From NCBI RefSeq assembly GCF_028473605.1, contig NZ_CP097267.1, positions 1,666,501 to 1,730,500 on the forward strand: DNA of 64,000 nucleotides. The letters run 5' to 3'. The notes beneath the pieces are model-generated. The model worked only from the letters and a program-made list of their open reading frames with translations, was not told the DNA's origin and did no database searches. Below are positions 45,578 to 54,857 of this stretch, piece after piece (the first letter of the stretch is position 1; each line of letters starts with the position of its first letter). Origin of the DNA: Acidovorax sp. NCPPB 3576 (GTDB lineage Bacteria; Pseudomonadota; Gammaproteobacteria; Burkholderiales; Burkholderiaceae_C). The translations under genes and the position numbers were made by a program.

Positions 45578-46867
45578 ATGAAGCTCGAGTCCTACTGGAA
45601 CGATTCGGTCCCGCCGCTGGCGCTGGCACCGCACGATCTGCCGCGGCAGGTCGATGTCGCCATCGTCGGCGCGGGCTTCACCGGGCTGTCGGCCGCCCTG
45701 GCCCTGGCCCGGCGCGGCGCGAGCGTGGCGGTGCTGGAGGCGGGCGCCACCGTGGCGCCCGAGGCATCGGGCCGCAACGGCGGCCACGTCAACAACGGCC
45801 TGGCGGTGGACTACGCCGAGGTGGCCGCCAAGGTCGGCGTGCCCCAGGCGCGCGACTGGTACCACGCCTACGACGCCGCGGTGGACACCGTCGCCCGCAT
45901 CGTGCGTGACGAGGCCATCGACTGCGATTTCCTGCGCCACGGCAAGCTCAAGCTCGCCACCCGGCCCCACCACCTGGAGGCGCTGCGGCGCAGTGCCGAG
46001 CGGCTCATCGCCGACGGGGTCGATACCGACGTGGAGATCCTCGACGCTGCCCGGGTGCGCGCCGAAGTGCAGAGCGACCGCTTCGAAGGCGGGCTGCTGT
46101 ACCGGCGCAGCGCGCAGATGCACATGGGGCGGTTCGCCCAGGGGCTGGCCCTGGCCGCCCAGCGCCAGGGCGCGCAGATCCACACCGGCACCTGCGTGGA
46201 CCGCATCGAGCGCGTGCAGGGCCAGGTGCACCGGCTGCACACCGCGCGCGGCGCGGTGCAGGCCAGCCAGGTGCTGCTGGCCACCGGCGCCTCGCGCCAT
46301 GGCGGCTACGGCACGTTCGGCTGGCTGCGCCGGCGCATCGTGCCCATCGGCAGCTTCATCGTGGTGACCGAGCCGCTGGGCGCGGCGCGCGCGCAGGCCC
46401 TGCTGGCCGAGCGGCGCACCTACGTCACCATCGCCAACATCCACCACTACTTCCGCCTCACGGCCGACCACCGGCTGGTGTTCGGCGGCCGGGCGCGCTT
46501 TGCCATTTCCAGCCCGCAGCAGGACGCCGCCAGCGGCGAGATCCTGCGCGCCGGCCTGGCGCAGACCTTCCCGCAACTGGGCCGCGTGCGCATCGACCAC
46601 TGCTGGGGCGGTCTGGTGGACATGACGCAGGACCGCCTGCCGCACGCCGGCGAGCGCGATGGCCTGTTCTATTCCATGGGCTACAGCGGCCACGGCACGC
46701 AGATGTCGGTGCACATGGGCGAGCGCATGGCCGCCGTGATGGCCGGCGACGGGCAGGCCAATCCCTGGCGGGGCCGCGACTGGCCCGCCGTGCCCGGCCA
46801 CTTCGGCCCGCCGTGGTTCCTGCCGGCGGTGGGGCTGTACTACCGCCTGAAGGACCGGCTGGCCTGA
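45578..46867 (+). CDS. FAD-dependent oxidoreductase, PuuB / gamma-glutamylputrescine-oxidase-like
   Basis: 429 residues of the D-amino-acid-oxidase fold. The FAD motif is VDVAIVGAGFTGLSAALALARRGASVAVLEAG and a covalent or close FAD contact region follows (EASGRNGGHVNNGLAVDY). The C-terminal DRLPHAGERDGLFYSMGYSGHGTQMSVHMGE is typical of PuuB and other amine oxidases. It would oxidise a secondary or primary amine to an aldehyde and ammonia, feeding the aldehyde dehydrogenases of the region. Close spacing on both sides suggests one operon with the transporter. Confidence 0.9.
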   Translation: MKLESYWNDSVPPLALAPHDLPRQVDVAIVGAGFTGLSAALALARRGASVAVLEAGATVAPEASGRNGGHVNNGLAVDYAEVAAKVGVPQARDWYHAYDAAVDTVARIVRDEAIDCDFLRHGKLKLATRPHHLEALRRSAERLIADGVDTDVEILDAARVRAEVQSDRFEGGLLYRRSAQMHMGRFAQGLALAAQRQGAQIHTGTCVDRIERVQGQVHRLHTARGAVQASQVLLATGASRHGGYGTFGWLRRRIVPIGSFIVVTEPLGAARAQALLAERRTYVTIANIHHYFRLTADHRLVFGGRARFAISSPQQDAASGEILRAGLAQTFPQLGRVRIDHCWGGLVDMTQDRLPHAGERDGLFYSMGYSGHGTQMSVHMGERMAAVMAGDGQANPWRGRDWPAVPGHFGPPWFLPAVGLYYRLKDRLA

Positions 46868-46960
46868 CGCCCTTGCGGGCGCCTGCCACCTTCCCTTGAT
46901 TCGCACCATTCCAAGATCCCCGTTCACCCCCTCACTGCCACCCGTCACAGGAGCATCACC

Positions 46961-48580
46961 ATGAGCGACAGCCGCACCCCGTTCGACACCCTCGTCGGTC
47001 CCCAAGAAAGCCTTCGCGTGATGGACTCGCTGCGGCGGGGCGCCACGCGCCGCGACGTGCTCGCCATGCTGATGGCGGGCGGCATGCAGGCCACGCTGGC
47101 CGGCGGCCTGGCGGGCATGGCGGTCACCGCGCATGCGCAGACGCCCCGCCGCGGCGGCCGCATCCGCGTGGCCGGCGCCACGGCCGCGGCCACCGACACG
47201 CTGGACCCGGCCAAGCAGTCCAACCAGACCGACTACTCGCGCGGCACCATGCTCTACAACGGCCTGTTCGTGCTGGACGGCTCGCTCACGCCGCAGCCCG
47301 CGCTGGCCGAATCGTCCGCCACGCAGGACGCCAAGACCTGGGTGTTCACCCTGCGCAAGGGCGTCACCTTCCATGACGGCAAGGCCCTGTCGCCGGCCGA
47401 CGTGGTGTTCTCCATCCTGCGCCACAAGGACCCGGCCACGGCCTCCAAGGCCAAGGTGCTGGCCGACCAGATCGAAACCGTCAAGGCCTCGGGCCCGAAC
47501 GAGGTGACCATCGAGCTGAGCGCGCCCAACGCCGACCTGCCGGTCATCCTGGGCACCTTCCACTTCCACATCGTCAAGGAAGGCACCACCGACTTCAACG
47601 CCGGCATCGGCACCGGCCCCTACAAGCTCAAGGAGTTCAAGCCCGGCGTGCGGTCGCTGATGGTGCGCAACGACGCCTACTGGAAGCCCGGCAAGCCCTA
47701 CCTGGATGAGATCGAATTCGTGGGCATCGGCGACGAGAGCGCCCGCGTGAACGCGCTGCTGTCCGGCGGCATGGACCTGGTGGCCTCGGTCAACCCGCGC
47801 GCCGTGGCACGGGTCAAGGGCACGCCCGGCTATGCCATCTTCACCACGCAGTCGGGCCAGTACTCCGACCTCATCCTGCGCAAGGACATGGGCCCGGGCG
47901 CCAACCCCGACTTCATCCTGGCGATGAAGTACCTGTTCGACCGCGAGCAGATGAAAAAGAGCATCGCACTCGACTACGCCGTCATCGCCAACGACCAGCC
48001 CATCGACCCCACCAACCGCTTCTACTTCAAGGACCTGCCGCAGCGCGCGTTCGATCTTGACAAGGCCAAGTTCCACCTGCAGAAGTCGGGCGTGACGGGC
48101 AAGGTGCCGGTGGTCACCTCGCCGGCCGCCATGTACTCGACCGAAACCGCGCTGCTGCTGCAGCAGTCGGTCCAGCGCATCGGCCTGGACCTGGACATCA
48201 AGCGCATGCCGGCCGACGGCTACTGGTCCAACCACTGGCTCAACAGCCCGGTGGGCTTCGGCAACGTGAACCCGCGCCCCAGCGCCGACACCATCCTGAC
48301 CCAGTTCTTCAAGTCCGACGCGGCCTGGAACGAGTCGCGCTGGAAGAGCCCGCAGTTCGACCAGCTGCTGCTGGCCTCGCGCGCCGAGACCGATCTGGCC
48401 AAGCGCCGCCAGATGTACGCCGACATGCAGACCATGATCCACCAGGACGCGGGCATCGGCATTCCGCTGTTCCTGGCCAGCATCGACGGACATTCCACCA
48501 AGCTCAAGGGCTTGTCCCCGATTCCGCTGGGCGGCCTGATGGGCTACTCTTTCGCCGAGCACGTCTGGCTCGAAGCCTGA
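46961..48580 (+). CDS. ABC transporter periplasmic binding protein (peptide/opine/nickel, SBP family 5)
   Basis: 539 residues. The N-terminus has a twin-arginine signal (ATRRDVLAMLMAGGMQ, then a hydrophobic stretch ending AHA-Q), so export may be by Tat. The mature part shows the family-5 pattern: DTLDPAKQSNQTDYSRG, WVFTLRKGVTFHDGKALSPADVVFSI, GTGPYKLKEFKPG and YLFDREQMKKSIA. It captures a peptide-like or opine-like solute for the permease and ATPase genes that follow in order. RBS AGGAG at 46950-46954. Confidence 0.93.
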   Translation: MSDSRTPFDTLVGPQESLRVMDSLRRGATRRDVLAMLMAGGMQATLAGGLAGMAVTAHAQTPRRGGRIRVAGATAAATDTLDPAKQSNQTDYSRGTMLYNGLFVLDGSLTPQPALAESSATQDAKTWVFTLRKGVTFHDGKALSPADVVFSILRHKDPATASKAKVLADQIETVKASGPNEVTIELSAPNADLPVILGTFHFHIVKEGTTDFNAGIGTGPYKLKEFKPGVRSLMVRNDAYWKPGKPYLDEIEFVGIGDESARVNALLSGGMDLVASVNPRAVARVKGTPGYAIFTTQSGQYSDLILRKDMGPGANPDFILAMKYLFDREQMKKSIALDYAVIANDQPIDPTNRFYFKDLPQRAFDLDKAKFHLQKSGVTGKVPVVTSPAAMYSTETALLLQQSVQRIGLDLDIKRMPADGYWSNHWLNSPVGFGNVNPRPSADTILTQFFKSDAAWNESRWKSPQFDQLLLASRAETDLAKRRQMYADMQTMIHQDAGIGIPLFLASIDGHSTKLKGLSPIPLGGLMGYSFAEHVWLEA

Positions 48581-48617
48581 CGCCCCGCACGCCCCGAGCA
48601 CTGGAAGCCGCCGCGCC

Positions 48618-49574
48618 ATGAACCGTGTGATTCTCAAGCTCCTGGTCCAGCGGATCCTGCTGGCGCTGCTGTCCCTGCTGGCGGTCTCGGTGATCGTTTT
48701 CTCGATCACCGCCGTGCTGCCGGGCGATGCCGCGCAGGAGCAGCTGGGCCAGGACGCCACGGTCGAGGCCCTCGCCGCGCTGCGCGCCCAGATGGGGCTG
48801 GACGTGCCGGCCCCGCTGCGCTACCTGCGCTGGCTGGGCGGCATCGTGCGCGGCGACCTGGGCCAGTCGGTCACCACGCAGATGCCGGTGGGCGAGCTGG
48901 TGGCCAGCCGACTGCCCAATTCGCTGCTGCTGGCGGCCGTGACCGCGCTGTTCTCGGTGCCCATCGCGCTCACCCTGGGCATCGCCTCGGCCGTGTGGCG
49001 CGGCTCGTGGTTCGACCGCCTGGCCTCGTCGGCGGCGGTGGCCGTGGTGTCCGTGCCCGAGTTCCTGGTGGCCACGCTGGCGGTGCTGGTGTTCGCCGTC
49101 AAGCTCAAATGGCTGCCCGCGCTGTCCTATGCGAGCGACATCGAATCGGTGGGGCAGATGCTGCGGGCCTTCGCCATGCCCGTGCTCAGCCTGTGCTGCG
49201 TGATCGTCGCGCAAATGATGCGCATGAGCCGCGCCGCCGTCATCGACCAGCTGGAGGCGCCCTACATCGAGATGGTGCGCCTGAAGGGCGCCTCGCCCCT
49301 GCGCATGGTCATGGCCCACGCGCTGCCCAACGCCATCGGGCCGATCGCCAACGCCGTGGCGCTGTCGCTGTCGTACCTGCTGGGCGGCGTGATCATCATC
49401 GAGACCATCTTCAATTACCCCGGCATCGCCAAGCTCATGGTCGATGGCGTGACCCAGCGCGACATGCCGCTGGTGCAGACCTGCGCCATGATCTTCTGCG
49501 CGGGCTACCTGATCCTGGTGACGGCGGCCGACGTGTGCGGCATCCTCGCCAACCCGCGCCTGCGCCACCGCTGA
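48618..49574 (+). CDS. ABC transporter permease (DppB type)
   Basis: 318 residues with six predicted spans; starts NRVILKLLVQRILLALLSLLAVSVIVF, contains the peptide-permease motif LPGDAA and the cytoplasmic EAA loop MVRLKGASPLRMVMAHALPNAIGPIANAVAL. It pairs with the DppC-type permease, and the two genes are 20 bases apart. Confidence 0.94.
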   Translation: MNRVILKLLVQRILLALLSLLAVSVIVFSITAVLPGDAAQEQLGQDATVEALAALRAQMGLDVPAPLRYLRWLGGIVRGDLGQSVTTQMPVGELVASRLPNSLLLAAVTALFSVPIALTLGIASAVWRGSWFDRLASSAAVAVVSVPEFLVATLAVLVFAVKLKWLPALSYASDIESVGQMLRAFAMPVLSLCCVIVAQMMRMSRAAVIDQLEAPYIEMVRLKGASPLRMVMAHALPNAIGPIANAVALSLSYLLGGVIIIETIFNYPGIAKLMVDGVTQRDMPLVQTCAMIFCAGYLILVTAADVCGILANPRLRHR

Positions 49575-49594
49575 CCACACCGAAGGGCCGCCCC

Positions 49595-50482
49595 ATGGAT
49601 TCCCTGACCCACCCTTCCAGCCCGCCCGGCGCCCCCGCCACGCCGCGCCACCCGGTGCGCCGCTGGCTCTCGGGATTCGGCGTCTCCGGCCTGATCGGCC
49701 TGGCGGTGCTGCTGTGCTGGATGCTGGCCGCCCTGGCCGGCCCCGTGCTGCTGCCGGGCCCGCTGCAGGCGGGCGGCGGCTCCGACGTGTTCGCGCCCAT
49801 CAGCGCCCAACACTGGCTGGGCACCGATTACCTGGGCCGCGACATGCTGGCGCGCGTGATCGACGGCGCGCGCTACACCGTGGGCGTGGCCCTGCTGGCC
49901 ACCCTGCTGGCCAGCGGCACGGGCACGGCCCTGGCGCTGTTCGCCGCCGCCATGGGCGGCAAGGTGGACACCGTGCTGAGCCGCGCACTGGACACCATCA
50001 CTGCCATTCCCAGCAAGATGTTCGCGCTGATCCTGGTGGCTGGCTTCGGTTCGTCCGTGGCCATGCTGGTGGCCACGGCGGCGGTCATCTACATCCCGGG
50101 CGCCTACCGCATCGCGCGGTCGCTGGCCGTCAACATCAATGCGCTCGACTACGTCACCGTGGCGCGCACGCGCGGCGAGGGCACGCTCTACATCATGCTG
50201 CGCGAGATCCTGCCCAACATCGTCGGCCCCATGCTGGCCGACCTGGGGCTGCGCTTCGTGTACGTCGTGCTGCTGCTGGCCGGCCTGAGCTTCCTGGGCC
50301 TGGGCATCCAGCCGCCCGCGGCCGACTGGGGGTCGCTCGTGCGCGAGAACATCGGCGCGCTGCCCGACGCCGGCGCCTCGGTCATCGCGCCGGCGCTGGC
50401 CATCGCCAGCCTGACCATCGCGGTCAATCTCGTCATCGACAACCTGCCGGGCCGCGCGGCCCGCGAACGCGGAGGGCGTTGA
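49595..50482 (+). CDS. ABC transporter permease (DppC type)
   Basis: 295 residues with a short polar N-terminus, then six spans. Family motifs: HWLGTDYLGRDMLARVIDGARYTVGVALLA and the EAA loop YVTVARTRGEGTLYIMLREILPNIVGPMLADLGLRF, ending SFLGLGIQPPAADWGSLVREN. Second inner-membrane subunit of the importer. The ATPase gene starts two bases after its stop. Confidence 0.94.
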   Translation: MDSLTHPSSPPGAPATPRHPVRRWLSGFGVSGLIGLAVLLCWMLAALAGPVLLPGPLQAGGGSDVFAPISAQHWLGTDYLGRDMLARVIDGARYTVGVALLATLLASGTGTALALFAAAMGGKVDTVLSRALDTITAIPSKMFALILVAGFGSSVAMLVATAAVIYIPGAYRIARSLAVNINALDYVTVARTRGEGTLYIMLREILPNIVGPMLADLGLRFVYVVLLLAGLSFLGLGIQPPAADWGSLVRENIGALPDAGASVIAPALAIASLTIAVNLVIDNLPGRAARERGGR

Positions 50483-50484
50483 AC

Positions 50485-52119
50485 ATGGGGGCATCCGTTG
50501 TCGTCAAAGACCTGAGTATCACCGCGGGCGACCAGACGCTGGTCGATGCTCTGAGCTTTCAAATCGCGCCCGGCGAGGTGCTGGCGCTCATCGGCGAATC
50601 CGGCTCCGGCAAGACCACCACGGCGCTCGCGCTGATGGGCTATGCACGGCACGGCTGCACCATCTCCGGCGGCAGCGTGCGCATCGGCGACGTCGATGTG
50701 CTGCACCTGGCGCCCGCCGCCCAGCGCGCGCTGCGCGGGCGCACCGTGGCCTACATCGCGCAGAGCGCCGCCGCGTCGTTCAACCCCTCGCGCACCATCA
50801 TGGACCAGGTGGTCGAGCCCACCCGCATCCACGGCAGCATGAAGCGCGCCGAGGCCGAGGCCAAGGCGGTGCAGCTGTTCCGCGAACTCGCGCTGCCCGA
50901 TCCGGACACCATCGGCGACCGCTACCCCCACCAGGTCTCGGGCGGGCAACTGCAGCGGCTGATGGCCGCCATGGCGCTCATCACCGACCCCGACCTCGTC
51001 ATCCTCGACGAGCCCACCACCGCGCTGGACGTGACCACGCAGATCGAGGTGCTGCTCGCCTTTCGCCGCGTGGTGCGCGAACGCCGCGCCACCGCCGTCT
51101 ATGTGAGCCACGACCTCGCCGTGGTGGCGCAAATGGCTGACCACATCCTCGTGCTGCGCAACGGCCAGATGCAGGAGGTGGACACCACCGCGCACATCCT
51201 CGCCGCCCCGGCCCACCAGTACACCCGGTGCCTGCTGGCCGCCGCGCGCCCCACGCCGCGCGTGGCCGAGCACTGCCGGGGCGAGGGCGAGCTGCTGCTC
51301 GATGTGCGCGACCTGTCCGCCGGCTACGGCCCGACCGACGCCACCGGCCGCCCCGCCGCGCTCATCCTGGAAGACATCAGCTTCAAGCTCTACCGCGGCC
51401 AGGCCATCGGCGTCATCGGCGAATCGGGCTCGGGCAAGACCACGCTGGCGCGCGCCATCGCCGGGCTCATCCAGCCCTGGCACGGCACCATGCTGTTCGG
51501 CAACTCGGAGCTCAAGACCACGCTGGGTTCCCGCACCAAGGAAGAGCTGCGCCGCATCCAGATCGTGTTCCAGATGGCCGACACGGCCCTCAACCCCTCG
51601 CACACCATCGAGCGCATCCTGGCCCGGCCGCTGCAGTTCTACAAAGGCTTGAAGGGCGAGGCGCTGCAGCGGCGCATCCGCGAGCTGCTCGACCTGGTCA
51701 AGCTGCCGCACAGCGTGGCGGATCGCCTGCCCGGCGGCCTGTCGGGCGGGCAGAAGCAGCGGGTCAACCTGGCCCGCGCGCTCGCGGCCGACCCCGACCT
51801 GATCCTGTGCGACGAGGTGACCTCCGCCCTCGACACCGTCGTGGGCGCCGCCGTGCTCGACCTGATGGCCGAGCTGCGGCGCGAGCTGGGCGTGTCGTAC
51901 CTCTTCATCAGCCACGACCTGCACACCGTGCGCTCCGTGTGCGACGAGATCGTCGTCATGCAGCATGGCCGCAAACTGGCGCAGGTGGCGCGCGCCGACT
52001 ACGACCGCGGGCCGCACCACCCGTATTACGAACTGCTGGCGCGCTCGGTGCCCGAGCTGCGCCAGGGCTGGCTGGAGGAGAGGGCCGGCGCACCGGCCGT
52101 GCTGGCCGCAGCGGCCTGA
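50485..52119 (+). CDS. ABC transporter ATPase, fused DppD-DppF type
   Basis: 544 residues with two complete nucleotide-binding domains in one chain. Domain 1: Walker A GESGSGKTT (37-45), signature VSGGQLQR, Walker B LVILDEPTTALD. Domain 2: Walker A GESGSGKTT near 313-321, signature LSGGQKQR, Walker B LILCDEVTSALD. It energises the importer; most peptide importers use two separate ATPases, whereas fused ones (GsiA-like) are a known variant. Completes a full binding protein-permease-permease-ATPase set. Confidence 0.95.
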   Translation: MGASVVVKDLSITAGDQTLVDALSFQIAPGEVLALIGESGSGKTTTALALMGYARHGCTISGGSVRIGDVDVLHLAPAAQRALRGRTVAYIAQSAAASFNPSRTIMDQVVEPTRIHGSMKRAEAEAKAVQLFRELALPDPDTIGDRYPHQVSGGQLQRLMAAMALITDPDLVILDEPTTALDVTTQIEVLLAFRRVVRERRATAVYVSHDLAVVAQMADHILVLRNGQMQEVDTTAHILAAPAHQYTRCLLAAARPTPRVAEHCRGEGELLLDVRDLSAGYGPTDATGRPAALILEDISFKLYRGQAIGVIGESGSGKTTLARAIAGLIQPWHGTMLFGNSELKTTLGSRTKEELRRIQIVFQMADTALNPSHTIERILARPLQFYKGLKGEALQRRIRELLDLVKLPHSVADRLPGGLSGGQKQRVNLARALAADPDLILCDEVTSALDTVVGAAVLDLMAELRRELGVSYLFISHDLHTVRSVCDEIVVMQHGRKLAQVARADYDRGPHHPYYELLARSVPELRQGWLEERAGAPAVLAAAA

Positions 52120-52149
52120 CAAGAAGGCGATCCCTACCGGAGACACCCC

Positions 52150-53238
52150 ATGCACCCCATCTTCCGCATCGCCGTGATCCCCGGAGACGGCATCGGCAAG
52201 GAAGTCATGCCCGAAGGCCTGCGGGCCATCCAGACCGCCGCCGAGCGCTTCGGCTTCGAGCTGGAATGCCGCACCATCGACTGGGCCAGCTGCGACTACT
52301 ACGCCGCCCACGGAAAAATGATGCCCGACGACTGGAAGGCCCAGCTCGCCGGCGTGGACGCCATCTTCTTCGGCGCCGTCGGCTGGCCCGCCACCGTGCC
52401 CGACCACGTGTCCCTGTGGGGCTCGCTGCTCAAGTTCCGCCGCGAGTTCGACCAGTACATCAACCTGCGCCCCGTGCGCCTCTTCGAAGGCGTGCCATGC
52501 CCCCTGGCAGGCAGGAAGCCCGGCGACATCGACTACTTCGTCGTGCGCGAGAACACCGAGGGCGAATACACGTCGCTGGGCGGCATCATGTACGAGGGCA
52601 CCGACCGCGAGATCGTCATCCAGGAATCGGTCTATTCCCGCCACGGCGCCAACCGCCTCTTGAAGTTCGCCTTCGACCTGGCGCAAAGCCGCGCCAAGAA
52701 GCACGTCACCCTCGCCACCAAGAGCAACGGCATCGCCATCAGCATGCCCTGGTGGGATGCCCGTGCCGACGACATCGCCAAGGGCTACCCCGAAGTCACG
52801 CTGGACAAGCAGCACATCGACATCCTCACCGCGCGCTTCGTGCTGCAGCCCGGGCGCTTCGACGTCGTGGCCGCCACCAACCTGTTCGGCGACATCCTCA
52901 GCGACCTGGGGCCGGCCACCACCGGCACCATCGGCCTGGCGCCTTCGGCCAACCTGAACCCCGAACGCACCTTCCCCAGCCTGTTCGAGCCTGTGCACGG
53001 CTCGGCGCCGGACATCTACGGCCAAAACATCGCCAACCCGATTGCCATGATCTGGTCGGGCGCGCTGATGCTGGACTTTCTGACGCAAGGCCAGGGCGCG
53101 GGAAGGCAAGCGCACGATGCCATCGTGGCGGCGATCGAAGAGGTCATCAAGACCGGGCCGAAGACGCCGGATTTGGGGGGCACAGCCAGCACCACGCAGG
53201 TGGGCGAGGCCATCGCCGCGTGCATCGCCAGGCGCTAG
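52150..53238 (+). CDS. ttuC: Tartrate dehydrogenase / D-malate dehydrogenase family
   Basis: 362 residues of the isocitrate/isopropylmalate dehydrogenase fold. Starts FRIAVIPGDGIGKEVMPEG and contains the family signature NLFGDILSDLGPATTGTIGLAPSANLNPE followed by PSLFEPVHGSAPDIYGQNIANPIA, with the metal-binding Asp residues in the first. Length and the VRENTEGEYTSLGG segment fit the TtuC/DmlA group, which oxidise tartrate or D-malate with NAD. It follows the ABC genes by 30 bases and may share their transcript. The last ~50 bases and the DNA after it are partly duplicated at 59884-60012. Confidence 0.93.
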   Translation: MHPIFRIAVIPGDGIGKEVMPEGLRAIQTAAERFGFELECRTIDWASCDYYAAHGKMMPDDWKAQLAGVDAIFFGAVGWPATVPDHVSLWGSLLKFRREFDQYINLRPVRLFEGVPCPLAGRKPGDIDYFVVRENTEGEYTSLGGIMYEGTDREIVIQESVYSRHGANRLLKFAFDLAQSRAKKHVTLATKSNGIAISMPWWDARADDIAKGYPEVTLDKQHIDILTARFVLQPGRFDVVAATNLFGDILSDLGPATTGTIGLAPSANLNPERTFPSLFEPVHGSAPDIYGQNIANPIAMIWSGALMLDFLTQGQGAGRQAHDAIVAAIEEVIKTGPKTPDLGGTASTTQVGEAIAACIARR

Positions 53239-53332
53239 CCCATCGGCCCTGCTTCCTATTTGCTATTGAATTTGTAGCACGATGCCCTAGTGTTATATGC
53301 GCTGGAGCCCGATTTCATTCAAACCCCTTTTT
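53179..53332 (+). repeat. Duplicated block, copy A: end of ttuC plus intergenic repeat
   Basis: From GGCACAGCCAGCACCACG (53179), through the ttuC stop TAG (53236-53238) and GCCCATCGG, to the end of the intergenic repeat (GCTGGAGCCCGATTTCATTC). The same text occurs at 59884-60012 with a few substitutions and a 24-base gap (eight codons near the ttuC C-terminus). The two blocks are direct repeats about 6.7 kb apart. Confidence 0.85.
53260..53330 (+). repeat. Intergenic repeat, copy 4
   Basis: TTGCTATTGAATTTGTAGCACG, then ATGCCCTAGTGTTATATGC and GCTGGAGCCCGATTTCATTC. Nearly identical to copy 5 at 59940. It occupies most of the 137-base gap between ttuC and gabD. Confidence 0.85.
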
Positions 53333-53375
53333 GCCTCCCTTCCGCCTCCCTTCTGCCTCCTTCCCGGCCCCTCCC

Positions 53376-54857
53376 ATGCCCCTGACCCTGCCCCTGAATC
53401 TCCACCGCCCCGACCTGATCCGCAGCGCCAACTTCATCGCCGGGCACTGGCACCCCGGCCCCGGCGCACGGCTGCCCGTGACCGACCCGGCCACCGGCAC
53501 TGTCATTGCCGAAGTGCCCGACTCCGGCGCCCCCGAGGCCCGGGCCGCGCTGGACGCCGCCCATGCCGCCTTTCCTTCCTGGCGCCAGGTGCCGGCCAAG
53601 CAGCGCGCGGCCATCATCAAGCGCTGGAACGATCGGGTGCTGGCCCACCAGGACGACCTGGGCGCCTTGATCTCCCTGGAGCAGGGCAAGCCCCTGGCCG
53701 AGGGCAAGGGCGAGGTGGCCTACGCCGCCAGCTACATCGAATGGTTCGGCGAACAGGCCACGCGCATGAACGGCGAGGTCATCCCCGCCCCCGTGCCCGG
53801 CCGGCGCATGTTCGCCCTGAAGGAACCCGTGGGGGTGGTGGCCGCCATCACGCCCTGGAACTTCCCCGCCGCGATGATCGCCCGCAAGATCGCCCCGGCC
53901 CTGGCCGCCGGCTGCACCGTGGTCTGCAAGCCGGCCGAGGACACGCCCCTCACGTCGCTCGCCCTGGTGCTGCTCGCGCACGAGGCAGGGGTGCCTGCGG
54001 GCGTGCTGAACATCGTCACCGCCTCGCGCGAGAAGACGCCCGAGGTGGTGGACGTGTGGCTCGATGATCCGCGCGTGCGCAAGATCACCTTCACCGGCTC
54101 CACGCCCGTGGGCAAGCACCTGGCGCGCCGCAGTGCGGACACGCTCAAGAAGCTCTCGCTGGAGCTGGGCGGCAACGCCCCCTTCATCGTGTTCGAGGAT
54201 GCCGATGTGGACGCCGCCGTGGACGGCTTCATGGCCGCCAAGTTCAGAAACGGCGGCCAGACCTGCGTGTGCCCCAACCGGGTGTTCGTGCACGCGAAGG
54301 TCCACGCCGAGTTCGCGCAAAAGCTCACCGCCCGCGTGGCGGCCCTCAAAGTCGGGCCGGCGAGCGACCCCGCCTCGCAGATCGGGCCGATGATCAACGC
54401 CCGGGCGGTGGAGAAGATCGAGCGGCACGTGCAGGATGCGGTGGCCAAGGGCGCCAAGGTGCTCACGGGCGGCCAGCGCCTCACCGACCTGGGCGCCACC
54501 TACTACGCCCCCACGGTGCTGGAGAACGCCGACGCGACCATGGCCTGCGCGTGCGAGGAGACGTTCGGCCCGGTGGCGCCGCTCACGCGCTTCGAGAGTG
54601 AAGAAGAAGTGATCGCGGCCGCCAACGACACGCCGTTCGGGCTGGCCGCGTACTTCTACAGCCAGGACGTGCGGCGCATCTGGCGCGTGGCGGATGCGCT
54701 GGAGACGGGGATCGTGGGCATCAACGAAGGGGCGCTGGCGGCGGAGGCGGCGCCGTTCGGGGGCGTGAAGGAGTCGGGCTACGGGCGCGAGGGCTCCACG
54801 CACGGGCTGGAGGATTACCTGTACACGAAGTATGTGTGCCAGGGCGGGCTGGGCTGA
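53376..54857 (+). CDS. gabD: NAD(P)-dependent succinate-semialdehyde dehydrogenase
   Basis: 493 residues. Catalytic Cys297 is in GGQTCVCPNRVFVHAKV and Glu263 in LSLELGGNAPFIVFEDAD; other family marks are SLEQGKPLAEGKGEVAYAASYIEWF, AAITPWNFPAAMIARKI and EAAPFGGVKESGYGREGS. The adjacent redox-switch-like Cys pair (Cys-Val-Cys) is typical of GabD. It converts succinate semialdehyde to succinate, the last step of GABA and putrescine breakdown, which fits the aminotransferase and amine oxidases upstream. It is the last high-GC gene before the island. Confidence 0.94.
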   Translation: MPLTLPLNLHRPDLIRSANFIAGHWHPGPGARLPVTDPATGTVIAEVPDSGAPEARAALDAAHAAFPSWRQVPAKQRAAIIKRWNDRVLAHQDDLGALISLEQGKPLAEGKGEVAYAASYIEWFGEQATRMNGEVIPAPVPGRRMFALKEPVGVVAAITPWNFPAAMIARKIAPALAAGCTVVCKPAEDTPLTSLALVLLAHEAGVPAGVLNIVTASREKTPEVVDVWLDDPRVRKITFTGSTPVGKHLARRSADTLKKLSLELGGNAPFIVFEDADVDAAVDGFMAAKFRNGGQTCVCPNRVFVHAKVHAEFAQKLTARVAALKVGPASDPASQIGPMINARAVEKIERHVQDAVAKGAKVLTGGQRLTDLGATYYAPTVLENADATMACACEETFGPVAPLTRFESEEEVIAAANDTPFGLAAYFYSQDVRRIWRVADALETGIVGINEGALAAEAAPFGGVKESGYGREGSTHGLEDYLYTKYVCQGGLG

